Shown: positions 32,626-42,940 of the stretch, piece after piece
How the letters are laid out: each line of letters starts with the position of its first letter
How positions within the stretch are numbered: the first letter of the stretch is position 1
From: Lycium barbarum
Lineage: Eukaryota > Streptophyta > Magnoliopsida > Solanales > Solanaceae
DNA length: 64,000 bases
Direction: 5' to 3'
Assembly (NCBI RefSeq): GCF_019175385.1
Contig: NC_083346.1
Location: 119,353,771 to 119,417,770 of the forward strand
Made by a program: the position numbers and the translations under genes
The notes under the pieces: generated by a model
Told to the model about the DNA's origin: nothing
Seen by the model: the letters and a program-made list of their open reading frames with translations, nothing else
The model's database searches: none

Positions 32626-32843
32626 GGGGTTGTTTGGTTGGAAACAAGTTATCGCAGGATAACTTATCCTGAGATTAGTTATTCCACCCTTCGGCGGGGA
32701 TAAAATAACAACTGCAATTCCCGAATAACTAATTCCGAGATTAGTTATACCACAATTTTATCCCAACTAAACGTGAAATAAATTCATCTTAAATAAAATT
32801 CTTGGATTATTTTATATTCTTATCCCTTGTATCAAATGAGCCC
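32626..32843. mobile_element. Tourist-like MITE, partly decayed
   Basis: It begins TAA|GGGGTTGTTTGGTTGGAAAC and ends near ATCAAATGAGCCC. The inner palindrome GGATAACTTATCC and TTAGTTATTCC/GAATAACTAA pairs are like those of the MITE at 18129. The right terminus is diverged. Confidence 0.5.
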
Positions 32844-33799
32844 AGAGTAGATACGCCTTGACGGGCTCCTCAAGCTACTGTTAGAATCATGTTCTGGGAA
32901 TCCATCTAGTGTCCACCTATACTTTTGGCGAAAATATACAGTTGCAGTATGATGTATACTAATTTTCCATAGTTAAGTGAGAAGTTGAGATTAGAATTTA
33001 GAATTAATCATATTTAAGTGATAAAAAGTTATGTAAATGACATACGTTGTGTACTTATCGAATTGACTTGAACAGCGAGTACAAACAAGTTTTTAGGACT
33101 TTTGGGACCCTTGTGCCAAGTGCCAATAGTGTAATTGAGAGTAATTAATCTTCGCTTATCTTATTAGGGATCAAAGGACAATTAATGTTTATGAGTAATA
33201 AGATAGTATTAGTAGTAGATATAATAAAGAGGGTGTAGTGCGAATATACAATATGTTAGTTGGATGACTGGATCCAATCATTTAACCAAACACAAGTGTT
33301 AGTACAAATGCTTATGTCATGGTTCGTTGTTGTGCTTCATAAGTTGGTAACCACCACATTCCAACTACTAATATAATACAAACTAGACCCTTTATCCAAC
33401 TCATAATTTCTTCCGTTGCACATAAAGTGTAAAGTTTATTGACATTTGATTTTTACATTAAACAACAAATACATAATTTATACTCCCTCCATTTCAATTT
33501 ATGTCTCGTAGTTATTATTTGGATAGTCAAATGATATTTTAATTTCGGAATGTTTTGAATTGCTAACTATTGCGACTTATACTTTTTTTTTTTTATATAA
33601 GTTTTAAATATGTAAATTTTATTTCATATGTATTGAATATTTATGTCTGAATTCACACCAAACATTAGTTAGTTTGATAAGGGTACTCCGAATCAAGCCA
33701 AATAAATTGAAACAAAAGAAATATATAATTTATTTTATTTTATTTTATTTATAATTATTTAATTAAAGTAAATTGTTATAATTTGATGTAACACGAAGT
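32844..33799. other. Intergenic, AT-rich
   Basis: It includes a plant MITE-like relic with ACTCCCTCCATTTCAATTTATG at about 33480 and an (ATTTT)n stretch at 33730-33750. No gene seen. Confidence 0.4.
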
Positions 33800-34345
33800 G
33801 GGTAAATGTTAGGGAGACATGTGCATAGTCCCAAAGTCCTATAAATAAATAAATCAAAACAAACACACAAAAAACAAAAAACAAAAAAGGCATAATGCAT
33901 AAATAGACCCTTAAATTTAGTCTCAGTTGGCAAATATGCCCTCTAATTTTGGGTGTGCATAAGTAAGCACCTCAATTTGTATAAAGTTGAACAAGTAAAC
34001 ATAAATGATGACATGACACTGACATGACACATAAATATTGGATGGTCACATCAATGCCACGTTGCTGCCACGTCATCATTTGTGTTTACTTGTTCAACTT
34101 TATACAAGTTGAGGTGCCTACTTGTGCACACTCAAACTTGAAGGGCATACTTGTTAGCTGAAGCCAAATGTAAGGACCTATTTATGTATTATGCCAAAAA
34201 AGAACCCTCATTTCTTCTTTAGATCAGAACCGTAAACTTCCGAAATGGCCTGCAACGAGTCGACGACGACTCTCATCTACAAAACGACATCGTTTCAAGC
34301 CACTATGTAAATTACAACCTCGGTGAAATGATTTTCACATGTGAT
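33800..34345 (+). pseudogene. Truncated duplicate of the F-box gene 5' end
   Basis: 33808-33888 and 34196-34330 match 35680-35870, the promoter, leader and first codons of the F-box/LRR gene. Shared are ACATGTGCATAG-CCCAAA, CCTATAAATAAA, AACACACAAA, ATCAGAACC-TAAA-ACTTCC, an ATGGCC start and ACAACCTCGG. After the ATG the coding part differs by insertion, so the frame from that ATG ends after about 21 codons. In the shifted frame YVNYNLGE still matches YINDNLGD. The copy stops after about 30 codons. A MITE sits in the leader. Confidence 0.75.
33889..34195. mobile_element. Foldback MITE (GGCATAAT family), complete
   Basis: Ends GGCATAATGCATAAATAG and TATTTATGTATTATGCC are inverted. Inner arms include GTGCATAAGTAAGCACCTCA versus TGAGGTGCCTACTTGTGCAC and AAATGATGACATGACAC versus CACGTCATCATTTGTG. 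307 bp, inserted in an A run so AAAAAA flanks both sides. Non-coding. Confidence 0.8.
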
Positions 34346-34440
34346 TAATTAATATAAAGTTTTATTTTATTAAATTACTTAATCGAATATATTAATATGA
34401 GTTGGCATAAATTATATGGGATGGGATAAGCAAAAATATA

Positions 34441-35272
34441 GGGCGAAAATCATTTCCACCTCCTAACTTTGCTTTAAAAATCAAATTTTCCCCTCATATA
34501 TAATAGATTCTTATATTATGGAGTATATAGTATTTATTTTTTAATCTAGATATTTATAAATTCTTATTTAAGTTTATTAACATTATAAGCAGAATAATAC
34601 GTTTATGAATTTGTGACAAAATCTAATACTATTTTTTATGATTGTTATTTCAATATTATATGAAGGTAAGTATGTATATATGTATGTACATGCATGTGTG
34701 TATATTTAAGTTTCACTTCTCTCTTATTATCTATTGTTTATATAAATAAACAAGTGGTTGCCACTAGTGGAATATTTCTTAAATTATAATAAAATTAATT
34801 GACAGTATAAATAAACCATTCTTAAGAATTTGCCTCTATTTATTAATTGTTTTTGCATTACCAGTATAGAAATATATTTATAAAGTTATTATGACCTGTA
34901 ATTGTTCACTTGTATAAATAAATATTAAAGTTTTGATTATTTTTAATAAAATTAATTTGTTGTTTATTCTGTTAATTTATTTTATTATAGAAGATCGTTA
35001 ACGTATATAATCAATTAGTATTTCTCATTTTTTTCTTCGCCTAGCAGAAAAGATTTATTTTTTATAAAAAAATTGTTGCATGAATTAAAAAATTAAAAAA
35101 TATCACGATTTAAAATAAATTAAAAAAAAAAAAGACAAAAGTTGATAATGTAAGGGTAAAATAAGCATTTAAAAAAGTCAACTAGGATAAAGGGGGAGAA
35201 TGTCTATTGTTCATAGTTGAGGAAAGAGTTTGATTTTTAAGCAAAGTTGGGGGTGTAAATAGTTTTCATCCC
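34441..35272. mobile_element. Mutator-like non-autonomous element
   Basis: Inverted ends of about 50 bp: GGGCGAAAATCATTTCCACC...CTTTGCTTTAAAAATCAAA at the left and TTTGATTTTTAAGCAAAG...TAAATAGTTTTCATCCC at the right. Flanks AAAAATATA (34432-34440) and AAGAATATA (35273-35281) fit a 9-bp target duplication, the hallmark of Mutator-type elements. The core is AT-rich and non-coding. Confidence 0.65.
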
Positions 35273-35698
35273 AAGAATATACCATGAGATTATTTTATTC
35301 TTCCTTTATGGAATAGTTATCCCACCTTTTTAGTACGTATAACAAGATAAGATAATTTCTCGACTAATTAATACTCCCTCTCTCAATTTATATGATACAG
35401 TTTGAATTTCAAGATTCAAACTTTTTTATTTTAACTGTGTATTCAGACATACAATCTTTAAGTCTTCTGAAAAAATATTATAAATCAAAATAATTAATGA
35501 TCTAAAATATTTAAAGAACATATGAATAAATTAACTTTTTTTGTCCGACTCTTAAAAAAAAAAAAACTATCACATATAAATTAAAAAAGAGAAAATACCC
35601 ATTACCAAGCTATCTTAAAATTATAATCCTTATATCACCAACCAAACAACCCGTTACGTCAATAATAAAATAGAGTACATGTGCATAGCCCCAAACCC

Positions 35699-35710
35699 CT
35701 ATAAATAAAA
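35699..35710 (+). promoter_or_regulatory. TATA box of the F-box/LRR gene
   Basis: CTATAAATAAAA lies about 95 bp before the ATG at 35805. The same box and context are preserved in the broken copy at 33840. Confidence 0.6.
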
Positions 35711-35804
35711 CAAAACATAACATAACACACAAACAAAACCAAAAAACACAAACCTTTTTTCTTCTCTTCCCTTCCATTAAATCAGAACCATAAAAACTTC
35801 CCAT

Positions 35805-38210
35805 ATGGCCAGTCCACAAAACGTCACCGTTCCATCCTACTATATAAACGACAACCTCGGAGACGATGAACTTCGGGCCGTACTATCTCGTCTTTCAAAC
35901 GATAAAGACAAGGAAGTATTCGGGCTTGTATGTAAACGATGGCTTTATATTCAAAGTACTGAAAGGAAAAAACTTTGTGTTCGGGCCGGGCCTCATATGC
36001 TCCGCAAAATTGCGGCCCGATTCACTAGATTAAATGAACTTGATTTATCTCAGTCAGTTTCTAGATCCTTCTATCCTGGTGTAACTGATTCTGATCTTAA
36101 AGTTATTGCTACTTCTTTTGATTGCTTACGTGTCCTCAATCTTCAGCACTGTAAAGGTCCGTTTATTTTTCTTAAATGTCGTTTTTGGTCCCTTAATTAT
36201 TAGTATGTTTTATTTTACTCCCTCCGTCTCCGTCTCAATTTAAGCGTTTTAGTTTGACTGGACACGGTTTTTAATCTTGTGATTTTAAATTAAAAACTTA
36301 ATGGGTCGGGTATTGGCTATATTAATCGTGGGTTTCTACCGGAATTAAATATTTAAAATTGATGGTGGGTTATTTGATTCCGAGTTTGACATGTGTCCTT
36401 TCCGTCAAAATTAAGGGTAAATTTGCGCCAAAATATAACTGGACGGTATATTATTTAGACCGAAAATATAACGAGAGGGATATATTTGGACCGAAAATGT
36501 AATGAGGGGTAAATTTAAACTATTTTTGATAGTATAGGTATATATATGATAGACACGAAATTTAAACTCCCTCCGTTCCAATTTCAGTGTCTTAGTTTGA
36601 CCGGACACGAAATTTATGAAATTTAAGGTTATTTTCAATGTTGTGGTTTTAAATTTAAGATTTTTTTTTTAAATTTGTTGAATTTTGAATGGATTTTAAC
36701 GTTTCATTTTTCAATTTAAGTGGGTTAATTTGATTGGACATGAAGTTCAAGAAATATAGGGGGACTTTTCAATCTCGTGCTTCTAAATTAAAGATGTTTA
36801 TAATGTACTAAAATGTCCTTTGAATTTGAAAGTTTTGATTAAAATCTTTTGTTTGAAATGTTAAAGGTTTTCATCCAATATGGTGAACTTTCCTATATTG
36901 TAATTTATGGATTTTTATGATAAAAAAGGAGTAATGAGGTTTACGAAGTGGCTTTTGGGGTAATTTATGGTTGGGTTTTTGAGAAAAATTAATTGCAAAT
37001 TTGTAGAATTTTGTGTTTTTGTGTAAAGGTTATGTCTTTTTTGCTATGTGGTTTTGAAGTAGTCGCGAAAGGGATGATAGTAATGTTATATCATATGTAA
37101 TCCAATTTTCAAAAGAGAGCGTAACTTTGTTGCTAGTCTAATGCTTGGGTGCTTCCTTGACACCAACAATATTTCTTCTGTGAACAATGAAATAAAATCT
37201 TATTGAAAATTTGTGCTTCGATTATCTCGGATCTTTTTCAACATCATAATTAAAAGGCAAAGGGTAAATTGTGCTTCAAGTGTTCTAGTTGACTTAACTT
37301 GTGAACCAAATTTACAGGCATAACAGACAATGGATTGGCAGCAATTGGATCGAGTCTCTCTTCTTTACAGTCCTTAGACGTATCCTACTGCAGAAAGATC
37401 ACAGACAAGGGGCTCTCAGCTGTTGCTGAGGGGTGTCGTGACTTGAGAACCTTGCATCTTGCTGGTTGTAGATTTGTCTCAGATTTATTAATGAAAGCTC
37501 TCTCCAAGAATTGCCATAATGTAGAAGAGCTAGGTTTGCAAGGATGCACCAACATTACCGACTCAGGTGTCTCTGTTCTGGTTGAAGGTTGCCCAAGGAT
37601 AAAACATTTGGACATTAACAAATGCAGCAATATTGGTGATATTGGGATATCTAGCGTGTCCGGAGTTTGTTCATTGACACTTAAGACATTGAAGTTGTTG
37701 GATTGCTACAAAGTTGGCGATGACTCCATCTTATCCTTGGCCAACTACTGCAAAAATCTTGAGACACTCGTTATTGGTGGTTGTCGTAACATATCAGATG
37801 AGTCCATGAAGTCACTGGCTGCTGCTTGTAGTAATAGCCTAATGAAACTGAGGATGGATTGGTGCTTGAATATTACCGACTCTTCATTGGACTGCATCAT
37901 TTCCAAATGCAGAAAGCTTGAGGTTCTTGACATTGGCTGCTGTGAGGAGGTAACTGATGCTGCATTTCAACAATTAGGAAGTGAAAACTTTATGTTGGGG
38001 ATGAAGATTTTGAAGGTCAGTAACTGTCCAAAGATCACTGTTGAAGGAATTAAGAAGCTTCTGAAGTCATGTGAGTATCTTGAATATCTAGACGTACGGT
38101 CTTGTCCCCTTATCACTAAAGCAGGGTGCGAGGAGGCTGGAATTCAGTTTCCTAAATCCTGCAAAATAAACTTCACTGGAAGCTTAGCAGAGCCAGATGT
38201 GTTACTTTGA
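35805..38210 (+). CDS. F-box/LRR protein (FBXL, GRR1/SKP2-like)
   Basis: Likely the substrate receptor of an SCF ubiquitin ligase. Exons 35805-36156 and 37318-38210 (GT-AG, CAC TGT AAA G|GC) give 414 residues. A diverged F-box is at about 17-60 (LGDDELRAVLSRLSNDKDKE, VCKRWLYIQS). Then about 11 cysteine-containing LRRs follow (LQSLDVSYCRKITDKGL, VEELGLQGCTNITDSGV), ending FTGSLAEPDVLL. From memory this closely resembles Arabidopsis At5g23340, which lies beside RibF1, and the neighbour relation holds here. The intron carries CTCCCTCCGT-type MITE relics near 36210 and 36565. The target protein is unknown. The F-box is weak, so SKP1 binding is inferred. Confidence 0.92.
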
Positions 38211-38889
38211 GCAGTACTTGATTAAGCAATGTCTTTGAAGGCCTGATGTCAGTTCTTTGTTCCCATTATTTGCCTTTTGTTAAGCATCAAGTTTTTCATT
38301 GTAGATTATTTCTTTGCCTTTCAGTTATTTGATACCAAACTCCTGTGTATCATCCTTGTAAATTACTAGTAGGCCCCATTGTTTGCTGTAGGTGTTTTCA
38401 CATTGTGAATGAAATGAAGTCCATTGTTCCTACTTCCTAGCTTTACCAATACTGATGGTTTGATTGATTATATTTCTCGTACGACCTGTCCAATTATTCT
38501 GGTGGAATAGTTTCAATCGTTGGAGTAGGACTTGTATTAGCTGGATGGCACAATCAGTCTGATATACATTGATACTGTATATTAACCTGTTGTAGAAAGT
38601 AACTTGCCTTATTTTTCAGGTTACTAAATCCACTTTCTTAATAGTTATCTGTGGTTACAATTTTTGTAACCTGTATGCATAGAAGTTAAACTCTTGCAAA
38701 ATTTAGTATTTTCAATTGCTAGTGCATCATTTTCTGGACGATAGTACCAGCTTACGATTCATGAATGAGGTAGCATTCCAATGTGAGGAGACTACCTTAA
38801 GGAAATTTGTTGTAACATTTTTTTTTTTTTTTAAATCTCACAGACCAGAAAAATGATGATGATCAGTTAGAGTCTTAAATTGATATAGT

Positions 38890-38952
38890 GTGGTTCCTGA
38901 CCTCCCAGGCCCCACTTGTGAGATTATACTGGGTATGTTGTTGTTGTGGTTT
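38890..38952 (+). mobile_element. TS-type SINE, 3' fragment
   Basis: CCTGACCTCCCAGGCCCC and ACTTGTGAGATTATACTGGG are followed by TATGTTGTTGTTGT. Only the last 60 bp of the SINE remain, downstream of the F-box gene. Confidence 0.7.
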
Positions 38953-38960
38953 CCGACCTC

Positions 38961-39130
38961 AGCATAATGAATTACAAGATGGAAAACACAGCAAAATGTC
39001 CCTCAAAATGACCTTATATTTTCAGCATAATGAATTACAAGATGGAAAACACAGCAAAATGTCCCTCAAAATGACCTTATATTTTCAACTGAAAGACTTA
39101 TATCCCTCAAAATGACCTTATATTTTCAAC
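38961..39130. repeat. 63-bp exact tandem duplication plus partial third unit
   Basis: 38961-39023 is repeated at 39024-39086 without visible change (unit starts AGCATAATGAATTACAAGAT, ends TTATATTTTC). The segment CCCTCAAAATGACCTTATAT appears a third time at 39102-39130. Confidence 0.85.
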
Positions 39131-39561
39131 TGAAGACCTTCTATATCTTATTTTATTTTATCCAAAAAACAAAAATATGAAGACTATATATCATACTAAA
39201 AGAAAGTTGAAGGCAGCAAACCTTGTGAATACAGTAGTAAATTAGCATATAAACAATCTAAAATGCCAATCCTATAGCATTTGGTTCTTGTTTTCATATA
39301 TATATATATGTGTGTGTGTGTGTAAAACTTGGGTCATAAAGTTTACTCTTAAGACAAGTAGAAAGCTAAATAAATCTTTAAAGAAAACACATCTGTTTGC
39401 ATAAGTTTTACAATAAGTCTATACATTCACATCAGCTCATAAGGCACAAAGCTTGAACCTAAAGCCTCCTTTGAGCAATGGATCTAGTTACTAGTTTTAA
39501 CAGATCTCTAACTTCATTTTGCCATGAACATTTTACATTGAAGAACGAGAGGAAAAAAACG

Positions 39562-40874
39562 TTATCTTCTTATCTTGCTTGAACTTGAGATTGCCTGCTG
39601 CAGACATCTCAGAGTCTTTTGATGATTGAGGAATCCCATAAACCAGAACTCAAATTCATCCTCTGTAACTAACTGTATATACTTCTGTGATGGCTTTTCC
39701 ATATTTTCACTCTCTTTTGCTTTCGTCATCTTACTTATTGGGATCGATACCTGCAAATTATGAACATACTTAGATTATACTTCACATGGTAGGAAATACA
39801 GATAAAAGAAAAACTGAGCAGAGGGTTACCTTATAACGAATTCTAAGTAACTCTCCAGTTGGAGATAAGAGCTTTATTGATCTCTCACTGCAGAAAGCAA
39901 CCCTAACAGTAGAGACGAAGAGAAGGCCTGCTATTGGACCAGCTGTTGTTGATAAATAGCATTGAGAAACCTTCAATAGCTTTTCATCATCTCTAACACT
40001 AAACTTCTGGTTGAATATCTTCTTCAAACCCCCTACTTGAAGAATTTTTGCTCCAAGGCTCAATTTTCCCTTTAAAGTTTCTGTTAGTTTCGGGCCTAGG
40101 CTCACTGCACAATTAAAGGACATTTAAATCAATACTCTCTATCATATATACATGTAAATTGTGGTTTCTTGCATGAATTTTGTACTTCATGACTCTTATC
40201 TGTCTTCTTTAGATTTACTCTAGTGTTTTACCATGATTTCACTTGCAATAACTGAAGGTGAAGTTTGGCCATCAGCATTTGCAGATAGTGAACTTTTTAG
40301 CATTTAAAAATACAGGTGTAATAATGAATAAACTTGTCTGAGTAGCATTTTCGAGTGAGATAATTGTTTTCGCTCAGAAAACTTTTTAACTTTTTGTTCA
40401 AGCCGAACTCATGTCCATACATGATTTCTTCTTTCAAATACTCTTTTTCAACTTAAACTTCAGATACTTCTTTTTTTAACTTAAACTAACTATTTTCTTA
40501 GTGATGCTATCAATAAATCTTTTGAGGTCTTTATGGAGAATATAAGTGCTTACCATGCTCACGGATGCCTTGTGCAAGACAGTCCATCCTTTCTCCCAAT
40601 TTGTTCATCTTACCAATGACATATTTTCCTGCATATTCAAGAATATTTTTATTTTTATGATCTCTTCATTCAAGGGTCATCAAGTTGAATCTTCATCAAG
40701 AGACGGGAAATACTCACTTTGCTTTATTTGAGATAAGTTCTTTGAAGTTGCATATGGAACAATATGGTCTTCACAAGCAGATAGGGCCAGTAGTCTTTTT
40801 GGCTGCCTTTCAATTGAGCATACTGCTGAACTCATGGGGATACCTGCCAAATTTCCACCGAGTAAGTTCTTCAT
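39562..40874 (-). CDS. GEM-like GRAM-domain protein, copy 1
   Basis: GEM-like proteins carry a GRAM domain (PH-like fold, likely lipid binding). In Arabidopsis relatives are linked to ABA responses and, for GEM itself, to CDT1 and GL2 control. Exons 40718-40874, 40554-40628, 39830-40104 and 39562-39750 join in phases 1, 1, 0 to 231 residues. Exon 2 gives KLGERMDCLAQGIREH. Exon 3 gives LKGKLSLGAKILQVGG, CYLSTTAGPIAGLLF and AFCSERSIKLLSPTG. Exon 4 gives KPSQKYIQL and FWFMGFLNHQKTL, the family end. The start may be Met1 (MKNLLGGNLAG) or Met14 (MSSAVCS). A TATA motif (TATATATAA on the minus strand) is near 40994-41005. STVRVAFCS replaces the ST-D/N-KIAFCS of the other copies. Confidence 0.9.
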
Positions 40875-41210
40875 TGTGATTCTGATTTTGAGATGGAATA
40901 TTGCCTGTATTGTGAAGGGGAATATTGCCTGTATTGTGAAGGTCAGTGAGAAATATTTAAGTCTGGTTGATGGTTTAAGAACATTCCTTGTAGTATTATA
41001 TATAGGGGTTTGTGGAGGAGTTGATGAATCTTTTAACTGATTTTTGTATGAGTCAGCTATGGGTCATCAGAAATAACCGCAAAAGATCATGCATGTGCTT
41101 TTTTAGAATTTTCTTTTGTACCAAGAAGAAAAGGTTGTTAGAAATAATCTTTTTGTTGATTGAAATTTGAATATTCAAAAATCAAAGTGTAGCGCATGTG
41201 CAACCTCTCC

Positions 41211-41211
41211 C

Positions 41212-41259
<48 letters not shown>

Positions 41260-41276
41260 TTTTTTTTTTTTTTTTA
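41211..41276. repeat. (TTA)n microsatellite and T run
   Basis: About 15 TTA/ATT units followed by some 18 T, upstream of GEM-like copy 1. The matching site upstream of the 5' fragment (57318-57331) is where foldback elements have inserted. Confidence 0.9.
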
Positions 41277-42535
41277 ATCCCTTTGCTCGCATCAATCCAT
41301 TAATGAATGTCTTTTTCACTTGCTCCGAAGGCTTTGAAAATGTCTCCTTTTAGCCGTCTGGTCAATTACAGTAAACTGATCTCATGCTGACTCATTTTGT
41401 TATCAAGATTTGTGTGCACATGTGGTGTTTTTAACTTTTGAGTAGTTAGATTTGCTTTATGATGTTTTACTTTTATTCTTTATGTTTCTCAAAAAAAAAA
41501 TTTATTTGCTTTATGATGCTGCCTACTGTAAAGTGAGCCAAGTAAGAGAAAGTTTTGCATATTGAAGTCATCTTGTTAAACTGGTAAGGTAGCTTAATAA
41601 TTGTAATCGACTTTACTTCTTTTCCATTTCAAATCAACTGATAATTTTTATATAGATAATTATTTATGAATAATTATTTGTTTAAACTCAAAGTAATAGT
41701 TTTGGCTCCCTAGAGGGATGTTGTTATAATTCTGAACTTGAAATTGCTAGTAGGAGTTGACCTGCCTTTATTGAGAAGCATATCATTGCTGATAGGCTAG
41801 CTGTCATAACTTGAACTGTATTCTATCTCTCCATATAACTTCCCCCCTCCAGTTACCCTAAATTTACTAGGACAAACAATTCTTTCTTATTTTTACAAAA
41901 TCATTGAGGTAACCAGGCTATTCATACTGATGGTCTCATAACTATTTATGTAGAGTATTTATCAAAAAGTATCTTCATAGTTAGAATATTCTCCCAATAT
42001 TGGTATTGTATAAAAGACAAAAGTCAATCCTTCTAGAATATTCAAAAGTATACAAAATTATCTCATTCACAAGCTTTTAGTGCATAGTAAAATTATCTTA
42101 AGTTAGTTTTATTAGTATTATATGATTAAAAGTTGCCTCAAGTCCCCTTTGAAACATGAGTGAGTCATCCATCTAGAATTGGTGCTTAATAAATCAGGCA
42201 AAGGAACAAAGTAGCCTCTTCAAAGATTTCAATCTGTTATGCAGGGTCAGCAATTCTGGTGCTTGTCTGGAGTATGTCTAGTGCCTTCTCTTTTAGGACA
42301 GTTATTTTGCTTTTGTTTTTTAAATTTAATTTTTTGATCTCATCCTGAGGTGTAAAGGCAGAATTTGTAGGCATTCACGACGACTCTATGTGGAATGCAA
42401 CATGCAGACATATGATTTAAAAGTTTTAAGTAAATGAAATTAATTTTCTCCAGTTGACAACCTTTTGTTTTGGGACAGCAATACTTTGAAACATCTATAG
42501 AAATAAAAATATTTAAATTGAAACACAAAAAATAA
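41277..42535. other. Upstream region of GEM-like copy 1
   Basis: 41330-41460 is shared with the upstream parts of the other GEM-like copies (GGTCAATTACAGTAAACT, GCACATGTGGTGTTTTTAAC). Such homology shows that promoters were duplicated together with the genes. Otherwise AT-rich with no ORF. Confidence 0.5.
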
Positions 42536-42940
42536 TAGTAATATTTTCTGATGCATTTTTCATATGTTTCTTTCAAAATATTTGGCAAGCTATTAAGAAA
42601 TTATTTTTGATACTCCCTCTGTTCCATGTTATGTGGCATTATACTTATTAGTCTATTCCAAAAGAATGACTTAGTTGGAAATTATTTAACTTTTAGGAAT
42701 TTTCATTTTCCTTAATGACATGCTTTTATAATAATATTTTCTGATGCATTTTTCATATGTTTCTTTCAAAATACTTGGCAAGCTATTAAGAAATTATTTT
42801 TGATATGATACTCCCTCTGTTCCATGTTATGTGGCATTTTCTTATTAGTCTATTCCAAAAGAATGACTTAGCTGGAAATTATTTAACTTTTAGGAGTTTT
42901 CATTTTCCTTAATGACATGCTTTTATAGTCAGAAAAATCT
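42536..42940. repeat. Tandem duplication of about 200 bp
   Basis: 42536-42735 and 42736-42940 share ATATTTTCTGATGCATTTTTC, GGCAAGCTATTAAGAAATTA, ACTCCCTCTGTTCCATGTTA and GACATGCTTTTATA with few changes. The ACTCCCTCTGTTCC motif marks a MITE relic inside the unit. The second copy has an extra ATGAT. Confidence 0.75.

Noticed and set aside
38961..39086. Could be read as the start of a CRISPR-like array
   Set aside because: Two directly adjacent units with no spacers, in a plant nuclear genome; a simple tandem duplication explains it.
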